Below, in pieces: positions 47,416 to 60,825 of a stretch of DNA of 64,000 bases. The stretch covers positions 10,336,292 to 10,400,291 of the forward strand of contig JAQFVV010012402.1 of NCBI GenBank assembly GCA_028023455.1, written 5' to 3'. The stretch's first letter is position 1; every line of letters begins with the position of its first letter. The translations under genes were made by a program, and so were the position numbers. This DNA comes from Epiperipatus broadwayi. Its lineage: Eukaryota > Onychophora > Udeonychophora > Euonychophora > Peripatidae. Below the pieces are notes generated by a model that was not told the DNA's origin, did not search any database, and saw nothing but the letters and a program-made list of their open reading frames with translations.

Positions 47416-49194
47416 TGAATATATTTGGTTTTTAGTAGATAACTTAACACAGAATATAAATTCACTTTACAGGCATAAATTATAATAATTATGTTTGTAA
47501 GTTGAGTTAGCCTTTACTAGATATTAAAATTATTAGTAGTACCACTACAACAAAAAATCATTTATGTAAAAAACATCGAACTTACACTCAGCATATTCTT
47601 TTAGGAACAGTAATCAAACTCTTTATTACATTACACATTCACATATTGTAAACCTAAATAATAAATAGACTCTAAATGACAGTTCTAGAATCACATTCAC
47701 CTCACAACATATACCCTAGGGTAGAAAAATAAAATTGCCACTCTTAAAAGGATATATTAAATGTAATCAGAGAATACCATGTAATATTTTATTAACATGT
47801 AACATGGTGAAAAATAACTACAGATAATATAAACCCAAGACCATAAAACTTAAAATTAGTGGTATAATGTCAGATCTATATAATTACATAGAAATTGTCT
47901 TAAGTTTAAAATATTAGGACATTTTTACATTTTGAATGTTAGCATGATATAAAACTTTAAAATGACTGTTAGATGAATAAGTGGATCTACTCCAAAATTC
48001 CTCACTTATAAAGGTAATGTGCCATAAATTAGTCTGTTAATATGAATTTATTCAGGCTTACAATAGAGAGCTCAGAACTACTCTTAAAACATATATTAAA
48101 TATAAGCAGAAAAAATCATATTGTTTAGTTGGTAAATATTATTCTAACCAAAAGGTATCTACAATTAACTTAAAGCTGTCACTAAAATATAATTACTGAT
48201 CTAGTGTCAAATCTACGTAACTTTAATGTCTTTATTACCCTGTTATTTCTTAATTTAATACAAGAATACTATTTACTTTTTGTATTTTTGAAAGCAATTT
48301 TATTGTTTTCTAGTTTCAGCTAAACCTACGATCATCATCAGAGATATGTAAATATTTTATAATATTTTATGATGATACATTACAAATTGATAATTTATAT
48401 TTTTCTTTGGTATTTCAAATGATTACAATTGTATATAAACATTTTCTGTAATGCAATTTGAAAATCAATCTTAAAATCTTTTATACATATGATTATGTAA
48501 TAGTGTTATATGACAAAATGTTTATATGATATAATGATAAATATTTACTTTATAAAAATGAATGTAGATGTATATATTAAAATTTGTTTATTTGTATATA
48601 CTGTTAATTCTCAATTCATCACTTTTCTAAAGACTAGAAAAATAAGATATATAAAAATAATACAATATGAGTCCATGAAAAATTACTGATAATAAGCAAT
48701 TTAATTTAATAATTATTCAATGAAATACCATATAAATTAAGCATATGTCTTGCTTTAATTATATTACATAATATTCTATATTTAATATTTGCAATAAATA
48801 ACAATGTGTGAATATATATACTGTATTATAATTTAGGTTAATTCTAATATTCTCACAGATAAATGAATTTATAGTATTATTTCCAGGAGCTTCCGTATAA
48901 TAAAAATATAATAGTTAAATAGCTGACATTTCAATACAATCTTCTTTCTCAAATCATAAGAATATATATATCCAAGTATTAAAATTATATATATATATAA
49001 CTTTAATACAGTAATTACATACTTGTAATTATATGTTGAACTATTTCCACCATCTTATATTAATTGTTAAATATTTTTAGAAAACTTTAAACTTTATTTC
49101 AACTTTTAAAATACATTTAATTGATAATGATTATACTCTAGTTAATATATAACACAATAACATTTTGAGTGACATTATTCTCTCTTTTTTTAAG
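47416..49194. other. AT-rich sequence, no gene seen
   Basis: Only short repeats and AT tracts. No coding pattern recognised. Confidence 0.4.
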
Positions 49195-49290
49195 AATTGC
49201 TAGCTTACCAGTTACAGTACTAGCCTGGGAATTAAACCAGGAAATTCAGAGTGCTATTTTAACCAATTACACTGTTCCTTCAAACCCATC
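49195..49290 (-). repeat. tRNA-derived SINE-like remnant
   Basis: On the minus strand GTGTAATTGGTTAAAATAGC (D-arm/A-box-like) is followed by CCTGGTTTAATTCCCAGG, a T-arm-like hairpin with a B box. The distance and order are those of a tRNA, but the anticodon arm is poor. A plus-strand open frame across it is incidental. Confidence 0.45.
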
Positions 49291-50071
49291 TGACAGTAAA
49301 AATTTCACTTACTTATCTATGAAAATCTCATTGATTTCTCCACTCTTCTCTTAAGGCTAAGGTTAATTACTGGGTTCCAGACATATTAATTATTATACTA
49401 GGTTAATTTATGGGATTATTTGTTATTATCATATGAGCAGCTTTTTAAAATTTTTTCTTATTACTTTTTCCCCTCTTTCCAATATTTATATTTTTTTCTA
49501 ATTGAACATGTATTCATTGTCTGTTTTCTTTTGTCATTAGTTTGTGTTTTTATAATTGCTTTTCATTGAGGCAACTAGTTTCATTAATGTTCATCTTTTC
49601 ACATATACATGGAATTTTACAGATGTAATTTTTATTTTTCAGCATTTTAAGTTTAGGTTTTATTGAAATAAGATTCTTTATAGTGTTCTATGGCTTTTGA
49701 AAGTTATTATGATATTATATTGATTGTAGACTTTTTAAAATTTGTACACTAATCTTAATTGGAACATAAAAATAATTATTGTTGCTGCTATAACCTATGC
49801 CATAATATCTACATCTATTTCAACTATAAATATATGATAAGCTCATACAATAAATTCTAATAGCCCAATAGATAATATTAGTTCTGATAATCTAAAAGAT
49901 TTGTTTTTCTTATTATAATGATTAATAATATGTGAATTTATTTCAAATCCAGATAAATCCAAACATATAATTCTGAATGACCAAAAAATCAAAATAAATA
50001 TTGATATAAAATTTTTCTTTTGATATTCTTTTTGTTGTCTATATAATTTTTTTTTTAATGCCAACAAGTGG

Positions 50072-50340
50072 ATATCTGTTCTTCATGAGAATTTGTTCTA
50101 TATAGATATTTTTTAAAAATTACTGGTTTATGAACAAACTTTTTTGTTCTGTTTAATAGTAATTATCTATGGAAGAGAGCAAAAGAAGTTTATTCAAAAA
50201 CTAGTGATTTAGGAAAAAAGATCTACATAGAATAAATTCTCATGAAGAATGTGTACTATGTAACAGAGCAAAAGTTGATTCAGAAACCAGTGATTTTGAA
50301 AAAAAGATCTACATATTAAGAAACTCTCATAAGAAATGTT
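50072..50340. repeat. Inverted plus direct repeat cluster
   Basis: TTCTTCATGAGAATTTGTTC and TTACTGGTTTATGAAC (from 50080) are mirrored at about 50180-50255 (CTAGTGATTTAGG, AAATTCTCATGAAGAA). A third, direct copy of the latter follows (CCAGTGATTTTG, AAACTCTCATAAG) to 50340. Non-coding; origin unknown. Confidence 0.5.
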
Positions 50341-50815
50341 TAGCTAACAGCTGTCTTTAAGAAAACATTAAATAAATAATAAAAAGAGTCATTAAAATAA
50401 AAATCAATTAAAGTACCATAGTGTATTTTTTTAAGACCATATTACATTACAGAGAATCCTAATCTCCATAAAACTTAAACTTAAAATGCTAAAAAACAAA
50501 AAATACATTTACAAAATACTATAAAAATATGGAAGAAATCACCCATTCTTATTGAAGAACAATTAAGAGCATAAACTGATAATTAGAAAAGAAAAAAAAA
50601 TATATTTAAAGTAAGATCATGTATGTTGCCAAAGGTCAAAAATATTGAACAGAGTGGAAAAAATACAAAGAAAAACATGTAAGTTATCAATTTGGCATGA
50701 CAATTCATAATGTTTTGAAACCACTCAATAATTTAGTCTTTAAGAAAAAAAAGAAGAGAAATCAGGAGAACTCTCATAGATAAATAAATAAAATTCTACT
50801 ATCTGTTCCTTTTGA

Positions 50816-50885
50816 TAGAATGGTTTAGTTGATTAGAGCATCACTCTAAAGATTCATTGTTTGACTCCCATAGTATTGTCATTGA
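50816..50885 (+). repeat. tRNA-like remnant
   Basis: GGTTTAGTTGATTAGAGCAT looks like a tRNA D-arm and TTGTTTGACTCCC like a B box 30 bases further on. The stems are incomplete, so this is a pseudogene or SINE head. Confidence 0.35.
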
Positions 50886-52061
50886 TCATGCCCAAAATTT
50901 TGAAGAAGAGAAAAAATGATATCATTCAAAATGTTGTTGTGTTATATACTAACCTGTGTGTTTTTATTAACAGATGAATATATTAGTTTCAACAAAGTTT
51001 GATTTTTCTACAAATATTTAACAATTAATATGATGGAAATAGTCCAACATATGATTAAAAGTAAGACATTGTTATCCCTAATTTTTAGCAAACAATTATA
51101 AATTATAATTATAAACAATTATAAATTATAATTATGTTAATTATAAATAGCCATAAATTTTTTTAAACATAAATGAATAATATCTAATCATTAATTTATT
51201 ATAAAAGTTAAAAAAGAATTAAAGTGACATTTGTTTGTTTAGGCAAATTTTATCACTTTATTTATTTCTGAAGATGTTGAAATTTTTAATAAAATATTGT
51301 TAAAAAAACTCATTTCAAGACTTTTAAAAGAAAGTTATAACTAAAAATATCTCTTTTTAAACTTAGAGAAAAAAGTAAAAACATTAAATGGGGGAAGTTA
51401 CATTTTTTCTAAAGTTTAAACTTTTTTTTAAAAAAAATGCTACTGTATCACAGTATTATAATCATTAAAAGACAAAAAAAAGATGAAATTATTATTATTT
51501 TTTTAATAAAATAAAAATGTAGATTAAAATTTAACAACAACAGCAAAATAGGTCAATGTGGATAAACATTGCATTAGAATTAGAATTTCCCATTGTTAAG
51601 TGTCAAAAAAAGGATAGTTATGTATGATGGCTACATATTTCTGAAAATTTCTCTAACATGTACTTCTATGCATCTGAGTTAAATGTAAAGAAAGAAAACA
51701 ATAAATATATAAAAAAAGATATATAAAATATCTAATAAAATTGAGGTTTTCTATATAAGATTTAAGATTTTTTTCTAAATTGTTTTAATTGTTACAGAAT
51801 AATATGTTTATGAACAGTTGTAATTATTCAAAATAGAAAATAAAATGTATTTGAAATTGATAGTTGACATCTTATAATGCAATATAATATCATAACATTT
51901 TATAAAATATTTACTGATTTCTAATGAAGGCTGGCAGATCCAGTTGAAACATAAGGAAATAAAAATAAAATTACAGTACTTGAAAAAGCATGTAAAAGGG
52001 AAATGATGTTATTGTATTTATAAAATTTTACCAGCTAATGATTTTGAATTGAAAATCTTTA

Positions 52062-52203
52062 AGTTTAGCACTAGATCCAAATTTCTCACTGATAAAGTCC
52101 ATGATTTGGAAACTAATCTGGGGTATGAATGTGAAGATCACTCGGGTCTAGCACTCATTAATTAATCAAGCTTACATAAAACAGCTGTTGGATGGAGAAA
52201 ATA
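52062..52203 (+). mobile_element. Y repeat, diverged copy (Y5)
   Basis: GATCCAAATTTCTCACTGAT...GGAAACTAATCTGGGG follows the Y order around the ribozyme. The core is CTGATAA (52089-52095; G8 changed) and stem III has lost a pair, so it is inactive. The 3' part ends near GTTGGATGGAGAAA. Confidence 0.5.
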
Positions 52204-53099
52204 TAATTAATTACTGCAGGTAAAATCTTGATTTGTTTACTTCATTTAATTATTAAAAATAAATATTTTTGAGTCTGTAATAGAATAATTATAGTTGACT
52301 CTTATTGGTGCTGAAATATCATATGATCAGAGCGATTATCATCCAATAGTTTATTTAAAACTGTAATCTGTTAATTTACTTTGACTATTTAAAATACAGT
52401 TTTGAGTTTATAATAATGGGAAGGAATAACTGAAATGTATACATTTCTAATTTATTTAAAATTATACTTTTTTATATATAAAAAGCAGCTCTCAGAAATT
52501 TACTATTATATGAGATCTTTTTGAAACTGACTGAATGTAGGAGAGACAAGATAAATTCATTTGTTAAAATAATAAACCACTAGCAGTTCATCCCTCTAAC
52601 ACCATCTATAATAAAACTGAGAAATCAATCATTACCATATTTTTAGTGCATTTAAATAACCATTCCCAGACTAACATTTTGATTTTGTTTTCATCATAAA
52701 GGCTTGAGATTGAAAGTTGGAAATTATGCATTTATACATCTTGCACCCACTTTTAACTATTTTTCTATTCAAATTATGATTTGAAAATTCTAATCATCTT
52801 AAGGTTTAGAAAAAAACAATTTGCTTAAACAATTACATGGAATTGTCTATAGGTGAATAATTATATATTTTAATACCCTCAGTTCTTTATTAATGCATGA
52901 ATATTTGTTTAAAATATTTATTTCTTACATTATTTATGTTTTCTGCTTGAAGGCAGGTTAATCTGTCAAGGCATTACAAGGATAACACCTACTTATTGCT
53001 GGGGACTGTCAATATTGAGATGAGATGGTAGCACTGCTATTTTACTTAAATGTATAAGCTTTTATGTGTGGAAAATTATACTTTAAACAAAACAGAAGT

Positions 53100-53100
<1 letters not shown>

Positions 53101-53191
<91 letters not shown>
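53101..53191. repeat. Poly-T plus (AT)n tract
   Basis: About 30 T residues followed by about 60 bp of AT. The open frame across it translates the repeat and is not a gene. Confidence 0.95.
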
Positions 53192-53194
<3 letters not shown>

Positions 53195-53394
53195 CTTTGA
53201 GTATTATTACACTTATTATTTAAGTAATACTTTGGGTGCAATTTGAAATTTGTAATTGCAGTTTGTAATATTATAATTGACTATTTATTAGTCTGCATTT
53301 AGAATAAGTTTAAAGAGGTTTATTTAACTTCTTTGTATCAATAATTTCAATATCTGTGGTTAAATTGCAATCTTTAGTGTTCTATATAAGTATA

Positions 53395-53545
53395 ATCGAC
53401 TATTAATAAAGGTGGGATTCCATCTTTATTGTTAAAAGGAGGTTGCCTTGACAACAGTTTGAAATTGTTGATTGTTATTGATATTGGAATTGGTCAAAGT
53501 GTTGACTGGTTTTTAATGATTATACATATATATATATTGTCATGA
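53395..53545 (+). repeat. Dispersed repeat W, second copy
   Basis: GGTTGCCTTGACAACAGTTT, ATTGTTGATTGTTATT and GTGTTGACTGGTTTTTAATG match the complement of 27213-27310 in the same order. No protein encoded. Confidence 0.55.
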
Positions 53546-54093
53546 ATTTATTTGAATAATTTTGTTTAAGTTTAATACCAAGATTTCATGACAAAATTGA
53601 GTAGATGAAACTTGTGCAGTGTAAAAAAATATATACAAAAAGTTTTTACATTTTGCTAACAGTAATTATTTAATAAAGATTTTCATTTTTTCCGTTGTGT
53701 AGGTTAATTTGAGGAAGTGACTGAATGATTCCAGACTTTTTTATTATCATTTATAATGTAGAGTTATAAATGTTTAATTAAAATAAACACATTTCGTATG
53801 CCTCCTTTGTTGGGTGGTAAATGAGTATCAAACTATTTTTATTTGCATAATAAAGTTTCAGGTTTAATCATAGTTAGTCAGATAAATATTGATGCAATGG
53901 TAAGCAAAAATAAACTTATAATATGATGTAGCTTTCACAATGAATCAGAGTCATACTAATACATATGTTGAGCTCATATTCACCTTTGTCAAATTTCTAA
54001 TCGTATTTAATATGATAGTATTTTTTTAAATAATGAGTTTTATTTATTCTTATCACAAAGTCTTTAGTAGAATTAAATGTAATTGTGCATAAA

Positions 54094-54701
54094 AATAGAC
54101 TTTACACTCATTGAAGCAAGACATGTTGATTTTGTACTTAAACTAAATTTAAATGGACTCCCAACAAGTTATTTTTTAGTGACCAGCAGAGGCTTCATTA
54201 GGATTTTGTCTCAGTGTCAGTTGTGTAGATTATATGATGAGACAATTCTCCATATTTTCTATATATGTCCTGCTCTTAAGTTGATTAGGGACTTTATTGT
54301 TGTGAATGTCTCTCTGGATCTTGGGGATGCTCTTTCTGTTTCTAACACTCTTAAGAAGAGATCATTTGCAGCAATAAGATTATCTATCTTTATAACATTT
54401 TCTTTATGGTTGACACATTGCAGGCTCATCTTTGGTCATTCTCAGAACTCGGATCTAAATGTCTTTATTAAGCTTCTTGATCAAGTTAAGCAGTGAGACT
54501 CTCTGCTTTCACCTGTGAGTCTACATGATGATACTTGGGTGAAAGTTTTATTTTCCTTTTAATCTTATTAAGATACCCTTTTCTCCACATTGACTTTTTC
54601 AAGTTTCATTTTGAATACTATGTAAATTTTTATAAAGTTTAACTGTATATTACTATGTTACTATGTTTAATAAATATATTTTAAAACAATAGACTTTACA
54701 C
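54094..54701 (+). mobile_element. 5'-truncated LINE insertion with 14-bp target duplication
   Basis: AATAGACTTTACAC occurs at 54094-54107 and again at 54688-54701, exactly flanking a 580-bp insert. The insert carries the end of a LINE open frame, a 3' untranslated region and an AATAAA signal (54669-54674) close to its 3' end. This is the classic product of target-primed reverse transcription with 5' truncation. The perfect duplication indicates a fairly recent insertion. Confidence 0.8.
54108..54496 (+). CDS. LINE ORF2 C-terminus with CCHC-type zinc motif (partial)
   Basis: The open frame continues in from the insertion point to a stop at 54494-54496 (about 129 codons of element origin; the Met upstream lies in host sequence). 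It includes VDFVLKLNLNGLPTSYF, then CQLC and, 13 residues later, HIFYIC. This Cx2C...Hx4C arrangement is typical of the C-terminal zinc motif of non-LTR retrotransposon proteins. The RT and endonuclease domains are missing. The frame is unbroken. It is a different LINE family from the remnants at 29637 and 60826, whose C-terminal frames do not align with it. Confidence 0.65.
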
Positions 54702-54711
54702 CACAAATATG

Positions 54712-55320
54712 TAAAAATGGTAATATTATTTACTCATAACTTTTATAGAAATCTTTCAATATTTCAAACAACAATGTTCAATGAAAATAATCATCCAATA
54801 ACTTGCTAGACATGTATTTTTGTCAATCAAATCTGATGTCATGAGTAATCAAGAATTTAGTTGAGACTCTAGCAAACAGTAATACAGTCTCATGTAAATA
54901 TGATAATGGCATCCAGCATGATCTCAAAGCTTGAACATAAATTTAATTAAAACTTCCTTTGTTTCATCAGCTTAACATTATTAAGCAAGACAAACTCTTT
55001 AAACAATTCATTTTTAATTAATTTTGCTTATAATTAAATATTTAAATGTGTAATCAATTAATTAAAGACTAAAAATATGTAATAATGCTTATGTTGTTTA
55101 CTCATGCCCTCTACAGAAATTTTTCAATATTTCAGGTGGCTATGGTTGATGAAAACATCAATCAATTTCTTGCTAGATATGTTCGTGTCAATCAAATTTG
55201 AAGTCAGCAATAAAAAATTAATTGAAACTCTACCAAGTATAGAAATCTAGTCTCTTATAAACACACAATGTTTAACATGATTTCAAAGCTTGAATACAAA
55301 TTTAATGCTAATTTAACTAA
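54712..55320. repeat. Diverged tandem duplication (~360-bp period)
   Basis: The segment at 54712-54955 recurs at 55074-55320. Shared landmarks are TACTCATRMC-CT, TTTCAATATTTCA, ACTTGCTAGA/TTCTTGCTAGA, GTCAATCAAAT and TCAAAGCTTGAA. It lies immediately downstream of the LINE insertion. Not coding in both copies. Confidence 0.6.
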
Positions 55321-55959
55321 AGTCTATAATGTTTATAGAATCAAGTTAGAAATTTTTATTAATGGAGATAAAATCCAGAATATTTATTTTTAAGTAGTAA
55401 CTGTCAACCAATGACATATCTTCTACTTTTTCTATTTGGAAATCAAAATAGTTAGCTAAAACCACGAAAAAGAATAAAGATTATACAAAAGTTAGTCTTT
55501 GTATTAAGAACAAAGATGCATTATAATTTTATTTGTAAGTCTATATTAGCATAGAGTTTGTAAATGCACAAAATTAAAACAATTCTATCCTTTTAAATTG
55601 CTAGATAATTAAACTTCTATGAACATATAACACACATATTTTAACTCAAGAAATAACAATCACATTTAAAAAAAAAAATTTAATGGAAAAAAAAGAAGTA
55701 ATTATGACATTTTATCCTTCACTGATATATGCTTAAGTTATGCATTATAAAAAAAGTAGAATTGATTACTGGAACAAATTTGTTTCCATCAGAGACAAAT
55801 TTGCCTATTCAACTCATAAAAACATTTATCTTCTTATTTTATAATTTGTATTGCACATATCATATGCAAAATAAAATATGCAAAAATAGACGAAAGATTA
55901 CAATTCAAAAAAATAGAGATTGGCAATGCATGGAATTTGAAAATATAAAATAGCGTATG

Positions 55960-56084
55960 ATAATTATATATATATATTTCATGTGTCATAGCATCGGCCA
56001 GGAAGCAAACCTGCTAACCCGGGACAACTGCTTGTAATGCAGCTGTGCTGACCTCTTGACCACCAATGCTTGACATAATTATAT
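55960..56084 (-). mobile_element. tRNA-like mini-SINE, copy 2
   Basis: On the minus strand TGTCAAGCATTGGTGG, AGCTGCATTACAAGCAG and GGTTAGCAGGTTTGCTTCC match the plus-strand copy at 56732-56862 in order and spacing. Short direct repeats ATAATTATAT (55960-55969, 56075-56084) may be the target duplication. B-box-like GGTTTGCTTCC is present. The anticodon-like loop reads TAC. It lies 0.7 kb from copy 3 in the opposite orientation. Confidence 0.6.
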
Positions 56085-56731
56085 TTTAATTATGAATATA
56101 TGAATGTAGACAAGGTTTACTATCCTAAGCCTATAAACATTGTAGCTTTTTCTATCTGATTAAAATTTTAATTTTAACTCTTTTTATTTAGCTGCCCAAT
56201 AGTTGCTTCACTATAAAACTTTTTCAATTTTTTATATATTTTTATAAGCATCCAATTCTGTCAATAACTTCTTAATGCATAATTTGTTTAGAAACTCTTG
56301 ATTTATGTAAATGAATTATTTATAGTTATTTCATGCAGTGAAAAAAAAAAAACAGCATGATGGAGATGTTAATATATTCTATAGCAGAAAGATTTATTTT
56401 CAAAAAAACGAGTCTACTTTGTTTCCATTGATTAAAGAAATATTAATCTTGATATACTTACCATCCAAAAATTTAATAGAGTGTTTGGATGAGATTAGAA
56501 GCAATGTAATAACTTTAATTTGCTATTATGATAACAACTAGTATAAAGTTTTGATACATTTATTTATTTATTTTGAAAATAATTTGGTTGTGTAATTGCT
56601 GCAAATTTCTAAAATTGTGACACACACCACTTCACCCATCTGTATATTTATCACTATTAAAAACCTTTAAAGTATAAAATACACATTTTTGAATTAATAA
56701 ATTATTGCCAAGTGCACTTTCAAGGTAGTAT

Positions 56732-56862
56732 AAAAATGTAATTGTTGTCAAGCATTGGTGGTTGAGAGGTCAGTGACAGCTGCTTTACAAGCAGTTGTCC
56801 TGGGTTAGCAGGTTCACTTCCCGGCTGATACTATGACACATAAGAAAAAAATGTAATTGTTG
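56732..56862 (+). mobile_element. tRNA-like mini-SINE, copy 3, perfect 16-bp target duplication
   Basis: AAAAATGTAATTGTTG flanks the insert exactly (56732-56747 and 56847-56862). The approximately 99-bp insert runs from TCAAGCATTGGTGG, through a D-arm-like GGTTGAGAGGTCAG, the anticodon-like arm GCTGCTTTACAAGCAG and B box GGTTCACTTCC, to ATGACACATAAG plus a short A run. It has the hallmarks of LINE-mobilised retroposition but is far shorter than typical SINEs. Compared with a tRNA it has an insertion (CTGGGTTAGCA) between the anticodon and T arms. Confidence 0.75.
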
Positions 56863-57989
56863 TACATGCATTGTATAATAACATTCAAATTCCATATTGC
56901 TATTTCTTTCATTATATGAATTAATAGAGTTGGCAATAAAACATATCACCTTCCATTTTTACTTGTGATTTTATTATTCTTCATGTATGATCCATACATT
57001 GCCTGTGCTGAAATCTAGAAATTTTGAGTTTATATTAGCAAAAATTTGCAAGCCGTCTGTGATTTGTTGATATTGGTCAATTTTTTTATGTTTATATTTG
57101 CATATTTCCTCAATATATTTGAAAATGTATTCAGCTGAAAATATAGACCATATTTGAATGGATTCTCAATCTTTAGAGTTATTAAATAATCAATGGAATT
57201 TTAAAAATATTCTATAGTTTATTGTTGTGTCTTTTCTCCATTTTTGATTTATTTTTTGTTCCAAATGGACACGTGATCCAGATGATCACTTTTTTTCAAT
57301 GTTACTTGTATTGAGATATTCAAATGTGGCTTATTTTATTGGCTATACAGTATATAACTGCATTTTTAATACATTAGAGAAACATCAACATTTATATAGA
57401 CAATTATTATGCTAATATAAACTCAGTATTTCTCAATCTTAAAATAGAGATTTATCATGTCAGATTATATGCAAAAAATATCACATCTACAAACAAAAGA
57501 TAATGTGGTATTGTTTATCACAAACTATATTAATTCATCCATTCAAAAAAAATCCATCAATATAAATATTTGGTAGATACAGAATTTGAATATTATCATA
57601 CTATAAAAAGAGCATATGACAATTATATTTTAATTATGAGCATGAGGCATACAGTTTGAAAATTAATTTTAAAAAATTGTGTATTTATTCAATAGAACTG
57701 ATGTTTTATATATTGCTTTAAGACATTATTATATTATCCATACCAGCCTATTCCTGTTCTGTGTTATTTAAAAAAAAATCTATTTCTATTTTTAGAATAT
57801 GATTCAATGGATTAACTATGACTTTGTTGATAGGGATATATGTATTTCTGCAATGTTGTTTCTTTAATAATTTGGAATTGTTTGACTTTTATTCGATTTT
57901 ATTCTAAATAAAAGTCACTACTTTTATTTGATTTAAATTAAAAGTCATTTATGACAATTCTTGTAGAGGCAGCTTTCAAATTAATGTTT
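56863..57989. other. AT-rich sequence, no gene seen
   Basis: No repeat or coding pattern recognised. Confidence 0.4.
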
Positions 57990-58095
57990 TTAAGCAGTTA
58001 GCACAGTACTACTAAATGCTGGGTTTGAATGTGAAAGATTTCCGGATTGAAGTTTAACTTGTTATTTCCGGCTCTTGAATATCAAATGACATTAT
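57990..58095 (+). repeat. SINE-like fragment related to 27320-27400
   Basis: CAGTTAGCACAGTACTACTA and GGGTTTGAATGTGAAAG are tRNA-like, and TTTCCGGATTGAAGTTTAAC matches the W-associated block near 27352. Boundaries uncertain. Confidence 0.35.
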
Positions 58096-60784
58096 GAGAA
58101 ATTAATGATTTAATTATTTTTATTTATTGCTTGTAGTGCTCTTTATTGTCTTGCTATCAATGGTGAAAAAAAATTAATTTAATGCATAATCTTATAATAC
58201 TCACATATTTTTAATATATTTTTAAATCTTAGTATGTTGGAATAAATTGATGAGCGCTTAAACTAAATGACTGTGTTAGTGTTTATACAGATCGAATAAA
58301 AATAATTCTTGTAATAAGTAGCATATATATTGCAAAGACTGTTACAATTTTTAAAATTATGATTTTTTTTTACTTTCAAAAACATTTTTTATTTTTTAAT
58401 TTTCTGCGATTTGTTAGAAATTCTTAGATTATGTGCAGTTTCACAGTTAAAGTGATAAAATAAAATGAGTATAAAGAAAAGCTGCAAATAATGGCAATAG
58501 TAGATACATGTCATAGTTCTTCTAAATATTATAAAGCAATGGTGTATAATCTATTTCTATTAGCAATCCCTTTTTAAGACAGAATTTCTACGTGACCTCT
58601 AAAACTTTATACTTAATTAGAAAATATAATGCACCACACAATTTAGAAAATAATAAATATATAATATGTTTACGTAATTTACATTTATGCAGATAAATAT
58701 AATTTTACATATACAGATAAACTTTTGTAATTCAATTATTATTAATTTTCTTTCTTTTAGAGCCAACTTAATATCTGGTTTACTATTTAGCTTTATTACT
58801 GCCTAGCATACTTTTAATATATTTACTATATCATATTCATGGCATATAGTGGTATGATGATATTGTTCTTTTCTACGAGTATATTCATTAATTACCAAAT
58901 ATACATATAAAAAAATTAAACGGAAAGGAGATTTTTAATAAATATAATAGTAATAAAAAAAAAATTAATTTAATAATTAATGTAAAATTTGTATTCTTAA
59001 TTGCATTTATGTTTGGGATTATAATAGAGATGTAAGCTGAAAATCATTTTTTGATCTAATTAGGATTGATATTTTGTTTTAATTTTGAGAAGCCAGTTTA
59101 CATAAAAATGTTGATGCAAATTATATTTAAATTTTTATTGCTTTTGTTCACTTCAAAATAATTATTTTCAGTTAACAACAAAAATTTCTGATATGTCAAT
59201 GTCTTACATTAAATGTTCAAATGTTGTATCACTCTAAAGATCAAATAATTGTTCTTTTTCATTTAAATGGATGCTACAATTAAAAATAGCAAGTATATTT
59301 TAGTATGCAGAGATGATAAGCAAAATATAAAACTAATAACTAGCATGGTTAAAAATGTATCTGAATGACTATTAGAAAAATTGAAATCCATAAGCAGAAT
59401 GTATTATATTTCCATTAAATTTCAAAGATACCATGCATCTTAATTTTATGTTTTCAGATTGGTGGATATTAAGTGGTGAAGAAACAAAATGCATTCAGAA
59501 TGATTACTACTGATTAACTTGTCTGAGTATTATTAAGTTTGTTTTATGATGACATTAATATAAAAATAATTTGCAATATTATATTTGTATTTTATTTTTA
59601 AAGAAAAAAACTTTAATTGTTACCTAAATGTTTTGAGATTTCATGACTCATAAAAATTCTTTCATGATCCCTTGAAGGGTCATGATCCATGAATTGCATA
59701 CCACTATGTCATATGCAGAAAAATAAAATAAAGGAATTTAACATTTTTTGCTAAACATTTATCACTGAATTAAACATGATCTTTTTAGAAAAGAATGATT
59801 ACAAATGAAATGATTCTTTGACTTTTATATATTTATCAATCATACATTTAAATATGTTTGTTAATATTAACAAAGATTATGAATAAACCATAAAATAAAA
59901 TCCCATATTTTTACTCAGTTTTTAATTAATTTTAAAGAATATTTTCATAGTATATTATTAAGAAAAAATATTTATCATAACTAATTTATATAAATTATGC
60001 ATAATACAATACCAAGGGGGAAATTATATATTTCTTAAAAAATAATATATTATAAATCTCTGAACAATGTTATAGTTTGTTTTACAAGGTTTTGAAGTCA
60101 GAAGATTTCTCAATAAAATATAGTAGGTAAAAAAATCCACAAGCATTTAAATATTTAATTTTTAATAAACACTAGGCAGTAAGTAAGTCATAAAAAATAA
60201 TATTTTGGAATCAGGTTTAAATATTAAAAACTTTTTTTTTTGGAAATAAGAATTTATAGCAAAGGAAACTAGATGACATTTAAAAAAAATATTTTAATTG
60301 TAGTTTGAATAATTTAGAATTCACTTTAACATATTTTTATTCTTAGAAAATATTCCGTAATCTCTTTGACACTTAATTTATTTTTGAGAATTTGGATGGT
60401 TTCATTAAATATGGAAAATATCTTATCCTAGGAATCTCATTAGAGAATAAATTAAAGATGATATACAAACTATTTGCAAAATCCAAATTTTTTTGGTCAA
60501 TATATATTTAGTGTAGATTAAACTCAATCCATTTTTTTTACCAAGTTTATATTCTGATATTTGTATTGTGTTGTTCTATCCAAGAAGAGTAGATACAATA
60601 TTTCATACATTTTGTAAACAAATTGGGATATACTGGAATCCTGCTTGTATCTATTTCCAAAAACCTAAATACAAATATTAGAATTTGCCATCATTTATTG
60701 TTCCATAGGGATATTGTTACTTTTATTTAATGATAATATTTTTTTTAGGAGGTATTATGAATTAAAAAGAATAGATATTTTTTA
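58096..60784. other. AT-rich sequence, no gene seen
   Basis: Long AT-rich tracts with no recognised element. CTTGAAGGGTCATGATCCATGA near 59672 (CATGATCCATG part) has minor palindromic character only. Confidence 0.4.
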
Positions 60785-60825
60785 TGTCCATTCATTTCTT
60801 ATGCTTACACAAGTTGTTTATAATA
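60785..60825 (-). mobile_element. Left remnant of a Y repeat interrupted by a LINE
   Basis: TCATTTCTTATGCTTACACA and AGTTGTTTATAATA match the antisense 3' terminus of Y seen at 4618-4660 and, in sense, at 62930-62975. The LINE starts immediately after, and Y resumes at about 62487. Confidence 0.5.

Noticed and set aside
47154-47465. 103-codon minus-strand frame
   Set aside because: It reads through both halves of the Y inverted pair, and the similar frame at 4597-4827 reflects the shared repeat, not a protein.
53064-53246. 60-codon open frame
   Set aside because: Poly-Phe and Tyr-Ile run from poly-T and (AT)n.
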